In this document: piece by piece, positions 42,059 through 52,045 of the stretch
How the letters are laid out: the number at the start of each line of letters is the position of its first letter
Numbering within the stretch: position 1 is the first letter of the stretch
Notes under the pieces: generated by a model
What the model was told of the DNA's origin: nothing
The model's input: only the letters and a program-made list of their open reading frames with translations
The model's database searches: none
Position numbers and translations under genes: made by a program
Assembly: GCA_003290165.1 (NCBI GenBank)
Contig: QNQO01000801.1
Coordinates: 62,001 to 126,000 of the forward strand
Length of the DNA stretch: 64,000 nt
Source: Berberis thunbergii
Taxonomy: Eukaryota > Streptophyta > Magnoliopsida > Ranunculales > Berberidaceae
Direction: 5' to 3'

Positions 42059-42423
42059 GGATCGTTGACCCTTTATTTATTAATCCATGCCCGAAGGCTA
42101 CATGACTGACCCAATAGGGTTAACCAAACCAAACCCGAAGGCTACAATATTGTTGCTACTTAATGTCCTCGTCGCCTCCATCTCGCATAGAGACTTGCTT
42201 TCGCTCAGATCCATTGCCTCCACTTTGCATGAAGACTCGCTTTCGCTTCCCGATCTAGTCCATCTAAGCAGCTGCATTCAATACCCGAAGGCTCATCAAC
42301 GGCGGAGCAAATGTGCTCCTAATAATCGGGCGAAAACTCACAAAATCCTAACTGGTGAGTCTCGAACCCGCGACCTCTCACAAGGAGAGTGGATGTCCGA
42401 CCAACTGAGCTACAATTGGTGGA
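42027..42423 (-). mobile_element. tRNA-derived SINE, 397 bp, with 12 bp target duplications
   Basis: On the minus strand the element begins with a tRNA-like head. An A box TAGCTCAGTTGG lies at 42401-42412 and a B box GGTTCGAGACTC at about 42357-42369, with the spacing of an RNA polymerase III internal promoter. The body contains two imperfect copies of a TCGCCTCCATCTCGCATAGA/GACTTGCTTTCGC segment (on the plus strand) and the tail is a run of about 26 T on the plus strand, that is poly(A). The tRNA part is not a functional tRNA gene. It inserted into the cargo between YSL and LOG fragments. Confidence 0.9.
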
Positions 42424-42628
42424 CCAAAGAGCACTCTTATTCATTGAAATTTGCAACATAATCCAAGGCCACTAATAACAACTAATTTTTGTTTATCTAG
42501 AACCACAAGAGGCAGCGAAATATAAACAAAGCAAGGGAGTTAGACAGGCAGCTTCAGAGAATTACAAAAAAAAAAAATACCCAAGAGATTTCAAGCCCCA
42601 TAGGCCATAATTATTATTGGTTGCTTAC

Positions 42629-42699
42629 AGGTTTGTCATGGATGCCAAGTTGATCCCAAGTGATGACCTCCAAGAGCTCCTCCAATGTGCCATACCCAC
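42629..42699 (-). pseudogene. Captured exon of a LOG cytokinin-activating enzyme
   Basis: Between a CTGCAG acceptor and a GTAAGC donor, 71 bases encode [20 protein letters not shown] followed by HDKP. LOG proteins (cytokinin riboside 5'-monophosphate phosphoribohydrolase) carry the signature PGGxGTxxE followed by WxQLGIHxKP, so the match is diagnostic. The exon includes the GT and E of the active-site motif. No frame defects are seen in it. The flanking exons were not found. Confidence 0.88.
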
Positions 42700-43622
42700 C
42701 TGCAGCAGGAAAATGAAAAATCTCATAATCTCTAGCAAACAATAATAATGTCACTGAAAAACAGCTGGACAGATAAAAAAATACATTCTTGCTGCAGTGG
42801 ATTGAAAATCAATTCAAGGAGGACTAGACCAAGCAGTGACCGAGTCTTAGCTTTGCCTAAATCATGGCAGTGTTCTTGGAAAAATGTCTAAGCTAATTGC
42901 ACAGATGTAAAGAGGAGATATGGATATGCTTAATGCTTGAAGCAAACCTTTTTTATTTAGATGAAGCCAAATCCTTGAACAGCTGAAACTCTGTTGAATA
43001 CAACTCGAACAATAGATTTTGTCTTTGAGATGCATTTCCCAATTGGTAGGCATGTTCAACAACTGCCAAATAAGAACCATTAGGCAATATTAAAAACATC
43101 AGGTCTGCAGAGTTAGACCAAATATGCACGAATATGTAATAAAGAAATATAGAATGTTTTCACAAGAAAACATGTTTCTATAAGAAACTTTGTGCCCTTT
43201 TTTCCCATACTTCTTAGCCTGGGAGCAACTAAAGTCCATTTTCAAAAGCAACCAATGTTAAAGACATCAGTAAAGTCATCACTCAACTAAGTCAAACAAA
43301 TCCAAGCAAAATAATGATCCACCATACCCAAGATTACTCAAACTTTGACTTTAACAATCCTTGGATGTATTTAACAAATAAAGCAACAAACTTCACAAAG
43401 AATAAAAGTACAAGAAAACTTCTATTGCTGTAAACTGAATCGGTTATAACATACCAACAGATCAAACCATATGACGGAGAAAAGAAGCAACATGCCCATG
43501 GAGGGCAGAGATGAAACCTTCCAACTGTTTTTTAGAGGCTGCATCATTATGAAGAAAAAAAAAATCAGAAAGTAGAAAATCAGATTTTCAATGCCCTAAA
43601 TCTCCAATCAACATTGTCGTAC
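42700..43622 (-). other. Intron-like cargo between LOG and PUM24 exons
   Basis: No convincing exon was recognised here. The sequence is A/T-rich with poly-A runs on the plus strand. It could be introns of the captured genes or join sequence. Confidence 0.4.
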
Positions 43623-44232
43623 CTTTCAATTATACCATTGTCTAACATCTTTTTCACTAGATGAACTGAATATGCGTTACGTGCAAGCGTTAGAAGATCT
43701 GGCTGGAGCTCCTTAAATATGGCATCTCGTTCAGGTTGGGTACAGTACTTGACACAAGTCTAATATGAAACAAGCAAAGCCCTACTGCAGTCAATAGTAA
43801 ATGAAATGAAAATGGAAGAGAAGTCAGCAAGAGAATAATATTTACCTGCAAAACTCACGAAGATACATAGGACATGGCAATTTCAGGTATCTTCCCCTTC
43901 ATCTTCTGTACAACTTCACTAACCATTCTTAAAATATTAAAATGAACAAAGTTAACCATATTACTAAAATATTTCTACAAAAGAACCCCATTATTAAAAA
44001 TGAACTTCTTACTTCGATCTGTCTTCTTTAGCAATATTGCGCCGCCTCATTTTCTCCCATAGGGTTGCAAGCTCCTATACAAACCAAATATGAAATGTAA
44101 CAAAGAATTTTATTTTTTAAAAATAATCCTTTGACCAATCAAAAAAATCCATAACCCCTAAAAGAACTTGGTGCTTACATGTTGAAGATCATAGTTTTTC
44201 TTCCTCTTCTTTTTCTTTGCCTCTGTTTCTGC
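43623..44232 (-). pseudogene. Captured four-exon fragment of PUM24/Puf6-type Pumilio gene
   Basis: Four exons in order on the minus strand: 44179-44232 (AETEAKKKKRKKNYD), 44013-44074 (ELATLWEKMRRRNIAKEDRS), 43846-43905 (KMKGKIPEIAMSYVSS then stop, VLQ) and 43623-43759 (TCVKYCTQPERDAIFKELQP, LLTLARNAYSVHLVKKMLDN). These match plant APUM24, a nucleolar Puf protein in rRNA processing. The stop in the third exon is a CGA-to-TGA change at the expected Arg of SSRVLQ. Introns have GT..AG borders. The last exon holds most of one Puf repeat. Confidence 0.88.
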
Positions 44233-45419
44233 CTACAATAAGTTAAAACCAAAAGATGATGCATCTTTGACTTGATGTATCACTGACATTACACGAATCT
44301 ACATTACCAAGAAATATACATAAGGCATAGAAACGTAAGCTCAACATAAGGCATAAGAAAAGTGAGATGTCAAACAAATTTTAAAGCATATAAACAATTG
44401 CAATTATGGTATAGTAGAAACTCAAATAATTAAATCTAGTACCCAAACATGGCGCGCAGAAGTGCTAGAGTGCAATTGCACTAGCAGATTGATGCTTGGT
44501 AGTCATTGTTATCTAAATACATCAAGGATATAAGCACTCAACAAGAAGGTTATGACACTAAAAAGTGAATACCTGACATGGTAGAGAAATACTGAAAGCA
44601 TGTCAGGTGTTGAAGCACACTTTGGATGATGATTCACATGGAAAGTTTTGTATGTGCAGAGAAAACCTAACTTGAAATACAAAACACAAATCATTCCTTA
44701 TCAATTTTAACATCTAAATAACTTATAGACAATAGTGAAGTTTCTTCACTGATGATAAAACCAATAACAATCCGATTTTTATCAAGCAAAAAACCCAATT
44801 TAAACTTTCTCTCTAATCGATTGAGGTTCAAAGTTAAACCTTCAATGGGGGTGTAGATCTGATGAAATCCTCCATAGTCTTGGGATGCCGACAGTCTTCA
44901 ACAGGAAAAACAAAGAAGTTCATCTAACATTTAACATAAAAATCAAAAATTTATTCAATGGGTTGTTGGGAAATCATATCAGGCTTGCAAAACCAGGCTT
45001 CATCATCAACAATCTTCTTCGGGAGCGGAGAAATTGATCCATTCGAAGAAATCTTCTTCTTCTCCTCTTCAGAAATCGAGTTGGAGAAAAGAAGAAAGTG
45101 AGTTCTAGGGTTTGCTTTGCTGAAAGAAGAAAAAAACATAAGAAGAAGTGATCAACAAAGAGATCTTACCTTCTCAAACTTTCTTCTTTTTCTTTTTCTT
45201 CTTCTTCTTCTTCTATCATCATCTCCTTCTTTCGTCCTTCTTTTTCCCTGCTTCGAGAATCTGTTTCGTCCCTGCTTCTTCTTCCTGCTGCGAGAATCTG
45301 TTTCGTCACTGCTTCTTCTTCTATCGTCCTCTCTTTCATCCATCCTTCTTCTTCCCTTGTGAGAATTTGTTTTTCATCAATTTTTTTCGCCAAAACGCGA
45401 AAGTATTTGGCCAAACGCG
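44233..45419 (-). other. 5' part of CACTA 1 cargo, leader-like
   Basis: The minus strand includes an exon-like stretch near 45139-44951 (ISSNGSISPLPKKIVDDEAW) and 44840-44895 (CRHPKTMEDFIRSTPPL) plus a strong GAA/CTT-rich segment at 45170-45365. The source of these pieces was not recognised. They lie between the terminal repeats and the PUM24 fragment, where a leader would be transcribed from the element's end. Confidence 0.35.
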
Positions 45420-45770
45420 AAAGTATTTTGGCCACGGTTATAAACCGTCTCAAGCTTTTGGTGTATTGTTTTTAGCCACGGTTTTAAACCGTTGACCATT
45501 ATAGCCACTGTTTTTAGCCGTGGCAATTAAACCAACGGTTTAGAGCCATGGCAACTTCTCCACACTTCTACGTGCAGTTTAGCAACGGTTTTAGGCCATT
45601 GGGCATTATAGCCACGGTTTTTAACCGTGGCAAACACACCAACGGTTTAGAACCGTGGCCAAGCCTTTTTTAGCCACGGTTTTAGGCCGTTGGCCACTAT
45701 AGCCACGGTTTTAGGCCGTGGCAAATAAACCAACGGTTTAGGATCGTGGGCACCTCCGTGTAGCTAAATA
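45420..45770. repeat. Subterminal repeats, right end of CACTA 1
   Basis: Copies of AGCCACGGTTTTAAACCGT and related inverted forms (CAACGGTTTAG, AGGCCGTTGG) alternate over about 350 bases and end close to the terminus. The set is matched by the left end of the same element and by CACTA 2. Confidence 0.85.
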
Positions 45771-45787
45771 GGCCTTTTGGTGTAGTG

Positions 45788-46282
45788 GAAGGAGGTTGAT
45801 TGGGCTAATCAAAAGCAGCAATTGGAATTTGATGTGGAGTTCAATGCCTGAGAGACAATGAAGACCGAGGACCAACTCGAATTGGAATGACATGAGCTCA
45901 GCGCTGTGAAAAGTAGTCTGGCCACAGAGCTGTCTCAGGTTGGCATGCTGACATGCAAGTTGAAGTTGTTGGAACGTGAACTTGCTGACACGAAGGCATG
46001 AGAAAAAGAGCTTCTTTAGGAACAAGGCAAATACGAGTTTCGTTGGGTCATACACAAAAGACTGGAGCTGCTGGCATTGATGAAGGAGAAGCATCCAGAG
46101 TGGGATCTCAGCCGCTATAGGAAATGTTGTATGTAGACTTGTCTATTTTCTTTGCGTCATCGGACGAGGAGGACAGTTTGGACCTTGATGTCAAGGTCGT
46201 AGTGCGTGTGGATGCGACTCCTGCTCCTTCCCCCACTAAGCTTAGATCTTTTGCTTCTGTATCTCCTTCTGATAAGGAGTGA
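45788..46282 (+). pseudogene. Antisense ORF of Tat element E2, C-terminal part
   Basis: This continues the gene cut by CACTA 1. It has a coiled-coil stretch (DWANQKQQLEFDVEFNA, ELSQVGMLTCKLKLLEREL) and the DLSRYR motif also found in element D. A frame ending at a TGA at 46280-46282 gives an acidic and Ser/Pro-rich tail (SSDEEDSLDLDVKVVV ... SVSPSDKE). Several stops are present. Together with the upstream part it parallels the antisense ORF at 17048-19517. Confidence 0.6.
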
Positions 46283-46564
46283 ACTTTGTAATCTTGTAAC
46301 CATTTTGTTCAACCATTAACGAAAACAGTTTTATCCATTTTGTGCTCGTTGCCTTTATTGTACGTTTTTCGTTTCGCTTTGTCGTATTGCTTTGGCATAG
46401 GCTGGTTGAACCATTAGGACGTCGAGTAGTCTGTTTGCTTCTAAGAGCTTGATCGTTTACGTTGTGAATGACTCAGAGTCACTATTGCATAGTCAGGTCC
46501 AATAGCGAGCAGGTTGCGAACAGTTTAGCCTGGGGTTGGTTTGCCCGAGCTGTGTCTTGTCCTC
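46283..46564. other. Interior of element E2, no gene recognised
   Basis: T-rich sequence after the antisense ORF end, running to the 3' LTR of element B. It would be the region between pol and the antisense ORF of E2. No motif was recognised. Confidence 0.4.
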
Positions 46565-48347
46565 TGATGGAGTTTTATTAACCTAAATTAATAAGCTAGT
46601 AAACCCTACTTGTAATACTGCAAGTGCACAACTGTCTAACTGGTGGACAGTGGCAAATACGGGTCGATCCCACGAGGATTGATGAGACAATCGAATTTTT
46701 AGACTTATTTGAACTAATTTAGAGTTTGGGGTTACAACAGATGAAAATTACTAAATTACGAAAAACTTAAATTGACAACTAAAATTAAACTGATAAGATG
46801 ATAGAGAGGGGACCGAGACATCGAATCCACCACAGGTTCTTCGAGATTTGTGTAATCCAAATTATTGTTTTGAAGAATTAACATGACTAACCTAAAGATT
46901 AATCTAAGTTCGCAATTGATTTCAGCAAAGGTATAAATCCGTAACATTGCGTGTCTACTTACGGAACACAACATTACAAGTTTATTTTAACTAATTTTAA
47001 ACCCCTAGCATTGCATGTCTTCTTACGGCACACACAATCACAGATTCAGATTAATTGATTAAAGCAGGCTTTGGATATCAATAAAGGGTACTTCTAACTA
47101 CCGACTAGTCCAGATAATTAATCTGGATATAATCGGTGAAAGCAAATTATTGAAACTCAGAAATCAACTGTGTTTAACCTTCAAGTATATAGAAAACAAT
47201 AAATTCAAATACAACAAACTCTAGGAAACCTTGTGGTTTCATCTTCGCCTCGGCGTAGGGTCTAGAAGATCATGGTGGCGGTGGTCACAGCACTGGTGTA
47301 GGTAGAATCCATCGCAGCACAACCACGAATCAAGATAAAAAGGCTACAAATGCACTGTGGTGGTATAGAGAAGAACCGCAAGGTGCAAATAACCAAATGA
47401 TTTGAAAACTAGTTTGTTTCCGCCAGAATTCACACTTTGTCTTTCCAATGAGACGCGCCACTGCTTCTTCTTCCGTTGAAGCTCCAAAACCTGCAAGAGA
47501 GAGGGAGATATGAAAGAGAGGAAAGAAAGGACAAACGGGAGAGAAGCAGGGGCAGTGAAACAGGGAGATGCTCCGTGTTTTTGCTGTTGCTTGCGAGCTC
47601 TGTTCCTCCGGTAAGCTCCGGTTGTTGCAAAAGAATGAGAGGGCCGAGAGATGGATGAACAGAGAGAGAGACCGAAGGAGGAAAAGGGAGAGAATGGAGG
47701 AGGGAGACAGGGCGGTAGAGCTCTGTCGCGAGGTGGTGGTGTGCGTAGTTTGCTCTGTCGCTAGGTGATGGTGGCTTGGACAGTGATGTTGTGGATGGCG
47801 ATGTGAGGTACGCTGCCGGAGAGAGGTCAGGAAAGTACTGATGGTGGTGTTGGCTAGGTGACGGTAGTTGCGACAGCAACATGGAGTGAGATGGCGGCGA
47901 TGGCGGTTGGTTAGTAGCGATAGACAAAGGTCTCTATGTCTCTGCCAAGGAGGATAGGGGAGGAATGGTGGCTGAAAAAAGAGATGAGGAAGAAAAGAAC
48001 GTACCAGCCGAGAGGTTTTCTCCAAAAAGGGGAGAACCTAAATTGGGTTCTACTATTTTCTTGGGCTTGAGTTTTTAGGTTAGCTTTTTGGGCTTCGGCT
48101 TAGGTTAAATTAGGTGGACCTATGTTTGTTTGGGTTAGGTTTAAGTATGTGACCTACTTTGTACCACCGCTAGAATCGACCAATTAATATATCATTCCCT
48201 CAAAGTGTCGCCTTTATGCCATTTCATCGTTCACGCTCAAATTCCTACAAAAACATGAAAATGAAATAATTAGAATAAAATACACTAATTGAAACACTAG
48301 CATATATAAATTAAAGTGCATATTATGTAATAATTACGTGAATATCA
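46565..48347 (-). repeat. 3' LTR of element B
   Basis: On the minus strand the LTR starts TGATATTCACG after the polypurine tract and ends CTCCATCA, 1783 bases. Its inner 350 bases match the LTR ends of element A and the partial 5' LTR at 63824-64000. The rest (U3) is not present elsewhere in the window. A Ser/Pro-rich frame at 47330-48025 lies in it, but I see no reason to call it a gene. Two GTAAG.AGACA.GCAAT motifs occur near 46950 and 47025. Confidence 0.8.
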
Positions 48348-48364
48348 AATACCCCCAAACCTAT
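48348..48364 (-). promoter_or_regulatory. Polypurine tract of element B
   Basis: On the minus strand the sequence reads ATAGGTTTGGGGGTATT directly before TGATATTC. It is preceded by GCTCGAGGACTAGCAAAA, the usual context before 3' LTRs of plant Ty3-gypsy elements. It primes plus-strand DNA synthesis. Confidence 0.75.
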
Positions 48365-48743
48365 ATTTTGCTAGTCCTCGAGCAAAACAATAAAAATAAA
48401 ATTCTAACTCATTTTTGCAGGAATCATCGGTTGCACTTACCTTAAACGTGCAATAAGGCTTTAAAACGCTAGATTACCTCTAGTGAACGAGTGATAGTCT
48501 CGTGAGAGTTTCCAGAAATGTTACCCACAAACATTATGACTCAATAAATTTTCAAAACATGCTAACTTGGTTACTCGATCTATTATCCTCGGAGTAATAA
48601 TCTAATTGCCAAAAATTTCAGAAAATAATTAACATTGTGAGAATAATATATCAACGAGTCCAACAACAATTTAATAGTATCCAAAGGTTAAATAAATTTC
48701 ATCAATTATTCTCAACTCGAAGTGTGTGTGTTCATAGCCTTAT
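48365..48743 (-). other. Element B 3' non-coding region, part left of CACTA 2
   Basis: No ORF. The sequence is continuous with that at 57616 after removal of CACTA 2 and one tat. Confidence 0.65.
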
Positions 48744-48844
48744 CACTACACCAAAAGGCTTGATTAGCTATACGGCTCAAAACAGTTAGCTTATTTGCCA
48801 CGACCCAAAACCGTAGATAAAGCCTAAAACCATGGCTATAAAAA

Positions 48845-49791
48845 GGAAATCTCTCCGGTGTTTGCTTTGGCGCCATTGCAAAAATAGTTTCGCGGTCTTG
48901 CTAAAAAAATTGGCGCTTCAAATCAGAGTGTTGGAGTTGATGAGAGTAAAACCATCAAAGAAGTGAGACTCAAATCATCCCAAAACCCTCCAACCCTCAG
49001 CACCAGTCGATCGACAGAGTCAATCGAACCCATCTTCCAGTCGATTGAGCCCATCTTCCGCCTTTTACCAGTTGATTGATAGCCCTTTACACTCCAATTG
49101 ATTGATCAACATACCTCTCACACTCCCCAGACCTTCGATCGACATACCACTTCAGTCGATCAAAAGGTTTGAAAAGAAGAAATCAAAGTGCTTGCGAAGA
49201 AGAAGAAATCGAAGGGAATAAGAACTACTGGAAGGGTATGTGAAGAAGAATACATAAGAGAGAATCGAAACTATGTGTTCGGCAAGAAACCCAGATGCTA
49301 GATCCAAGCAATCAATCAGGTATGATCAAAACCCCGTTCAGTTTCTTCTTTTCCTTTTTTTTTTTACTTCTTCTTCCTCTTCTCTGCGATTCAGTTTTTT
49401 TTTCTTCTGTTCGATCAACTAAGTGAAGAAGAAGACCTAATTGCATCCTAGTGAGATTATTAGTTGGTACACCAAAGGAATCAACTTCGTAAGTTACTTC
49501 ACACTTAATTTAAGTATGAATTTTGCGAGAATGGTGTGTTACTTGATAAATTCAAACTTTTAAATTGATTGAAGAGATCCCCTTTGCTTATTTACTTAAC
49601 ATTTGTCGCCATTTAATAGATTGAAGGGTGTTTGTTTTAACTTAGAAGTCTAATTTTTGCGATGACTTTTTTTAAAGTAAATTGACAGATTTTAATAGAT
49701 TAGGTGGCACAAAGAAAACCCTTTACTGCATGGGGCATCGTTAGTGAATGAAATCTGGTAATGTTACTGTTTTACATGGGTTGTATGACAG
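48845..49791 (+). other. Leader-like 5' region of CACTA 2
   Basis: After the left terminus the sequence holds CGATCGA-type repeats (AGTCGATCGA, CAGTTGATTGA near 49005-49165), then a GAAGAAGAAG-rich stretch and an exon-like end with a GTATGATC donor near 49320. No protein was recognised. It occupies the place of a transcribed leader before the CCT8 exons. Confidence 0.4.
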
Positions 49792-52045
49792 ACCATTGAA
49801 ATATTAGAGGAGTTGGTAGAGGCAGGTTCGGAAACAATGGATGTGCGTAATAAGGAGCAAGTTTAACCCGGATGAAAGCTGCAGTGGCTAGTAAACAATT
49901 CGGTCAAGAAGACATTTTGTGCCCCCTTATTGCAGATGTAAGTAATGTCAATCTATTTAATGGTTTCTATTTTCAAAGTTGTTAGAATTTTGGAGCTGAA
50001 TGTGGGTTGAATACTTTTCGTGTTTAGGCATGCATACAGGTTTGCCCAAAGAATCCGGCTAACTTTAATGTGGATAATGTTCGTATTGCAAAGCTTGTTG
50101 GTGGTGGTCTGCACAACAGTACAATTGTTGATGGTATGGTCTTGAAAAGTGATGTTGTTGGGAGCATAAAGAGAATGGAAAAGGCTAAGGTCTTTACTTT
50201 TAGCATTTCTTACTTATAAATGTATAATCAACTGGTTTTGAATACTGTTGTACTTTTCAATCATTTTATTGTCCACTTACCTGCTGGGAAAAAAAATCGA
50301 CTATGTTACTTCTGTTATACCTTTCTAAAACATCTGATTTTTATTTTGCCACTCTTTTGAAATTGGTAGACATGGAAATATCTTCTTTAAATTTGGTTTT
50401 TGTTACACATTATGATATGCAATCTTGCTCGTGTAGGTTGTTGTATTCGCTGGTGGCATCGATACATCTGCAACTGAAACAAAGGGAACCGTACTCATCC
50501 ATAGTGTAGAGCAGGTTCTAATCCCCCACTTTTAGTTACTAAATGAAAAAATTGTTGAATCTGAACTACCGTTGTTGAAACATTTAAGAAACATCCTAAA
50601 GGAAGCTACAAATTTTTTTTATGAGGGCTTAAGTCCATTGTTTACATGTTTGATGTACTATGATGTAACAATACTACCCTGGTTCAAGTACAATCCAATT
50701 GCTAAAGAATCTCTCTGCATGAACATCTTGTTGGCTGCCCAGATTAATTAAAAGTGATTATGACTTAATGAGTTTGGTTTTCTACTGTTAGTCCTTGAAA
50801 TCACTTTGCAATTAGTTTGCTTATGGCATGGTTAACTCAAAATTGCTTTTTTATGGGGCTTTTATTTTTTCTATGTATGTTGACCTTCTCTCAAGTCCTG
50901 AATGACCTTTTCCATGACAAGAATCCAATTTTGTGCTCTCTTGTTAAATGATACATTGGATGAGTACCTTGCAGCTTGAAAACTATGCAAAAACAGAAGA
51001 GGCAAAAGTTGAGGAGCTCATCAAAGCAGTTGCTGATTCCAGTGCCAAGATTATTGTTAGCGGAGCAGCAGTAGGAGAGATGGCTTTACATTTTTGTGAG
51101 CGTTACAAGTAAACTAATTGCCCCTGACTCTGATAATTACTGTTATTATTTTGAAAATGTTGAATGATAAAGGATGCATACTAAAGGTATTGGCAAGCCA
51201 ACATTTTCCATTATTCATAAGCGCGGGGGAGGGGGGTACATCTATCATACTGTTTGATTAGAGGAATCACTTTTGAACCTCTAGGAACCTATGCATGAGT
51301 CCAAGGATGTGTTTGTTTGCACAACTTGAACCCACAGCTGTGTCGACAACCCTAAATAAAAAATTTACAACTAATGTGCTTGCTTATATCTGCCACTTAA
51401 ATGCGGGAGTTAAAGGTTACAGAATTGAATTACCATGCATCAAATTTTATGAGATTGTTTCTTTTTCATATTTTTATTACATGGCTCAATGATATTTGAC
51501 TTAGATAGGACATGTATGCTAAATACTGAAAATCTTGTCAACAAGCTTATGGTCTTAAAGATCAGTTCAAAGTTTGAACTACGGAGGTTTTGTTGTACCA
51601 CTGGTGCTGTTGCTATGGTGAGCCTATCATTGGTAATTTCCGTGTGGATGTCCTTTTTACCTATTAATACTTACCTTTTAAATTTCATTGGTAGTTGAAA
51701 CTTTGCCAGCCAAATCCCGATGACTTGGGTTATACTGATTTTGTTTCAATAGAGGAAGTTGGTGGTGTTTGGGTATACTTTCATAGATAAAGCTTGATGA
51801 TCAGAATCTTACTTCTCTTTCATCTATGAATTTCTAATCAAGTAAAGCCTGTTATGCTTTCATCTTTAGGTTACTATCGTCAAAACTGAACAGTGTGGAA
51901 ACTCTGTCTCAACTTTGGTTTTACGAGGAAGCACTGATAGTATATTGGATGACCTGGAAAGAGCTGTTGATGATGGTGTTGAAGAAATGGTCTATGTGCA
52001 TCAGAAAATTAGACTAGCTCGGTTTCAAGCCGCTACTTTGCACAG
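49792..52045 (+). pseudogene. CCT8: Captured seven-exon fragment of CCT8 (chaperonin TCP-1 theta)
   Basis: Seven exons with GT..AG introns encode the apical-domain part of the cytosolic chaperonin theta subunit. 49792-49937: TIEILEELVEAGSETMDVRN, ASKQFGQEDILCPLIAD. 50028-50189: ACIQVCPKNPANFNVDNVRI, GGGLHNSTIVDGMVLKSD. 50437-50514: VVVFAGGIDTSATETKGTVL. 50975-51108: LENYAKTEEAKVEELIKAVA, GEMALHFCERYK. 51546-51617: LMVLKISSKFELRRFC. 51695-51772: QPNPDDLGYTDFVSIEEVGG. 51870-52045: NSVSTLVLRGSTDSILDDLE, RAVDDGV. A stop near the KEQV segment in the first exon and a shift after DDGV in the last show decay; exons two to six look open. The N-terminal ATPase half and the C-terminal exons are absent. 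The normal protein folds actin and tubulin. Confidence 0.93.

Larger units (their letters stand above)
36927..45787 (-). mobile_element. CACTA (En/Spm) transposon 1, 8861 bp, target duplication gaa
   Basis: Ends are CACTACACCAAAAATGCCC on the left and, read inwards, CACTACACCAAAAGGCCTA on the right, with gaa at 36924-36926 and 45788-45790. Subterminal repeats of GCCACGGTTTTAAACCGT type lie at both ends. The right end matches the left end of CACTA 2, so the element reads on the minus strand. No transposase is present. It carries minus-strand exon fragments of six identified host genes and a nested SINE. Removing it with one gaa copy restores the reading frame of the interrupted antisense ORF. 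Confidence 0.93.

Noticed and set aside
42357..42412. A tRNA gene
   Set aside because: The A and B boxes are followed by a long non-tRNA body, poly(A) and target duplications, so it is a SINE head. A cloverleaf acceptor pairing is not evident.
42087..42461. 124-codon plus-strand frame
   Set aside because: It runs antisense through the SINE body and head; not a gene.
45148..45495. 115-codon plus-strand frame with a poly-Phe run
   Set aside because: It is the reverse of a GAA-rich leader-like tract and has simple-sequence composition.
47330..48025. 231-codon minus-strand frame with Ser/His/Pro-rich protein
   Set aside because: It lies entirely within the U3 of element B's LTR and consists of low-complexity CT-rich sequence with overlapping frames on both strands.
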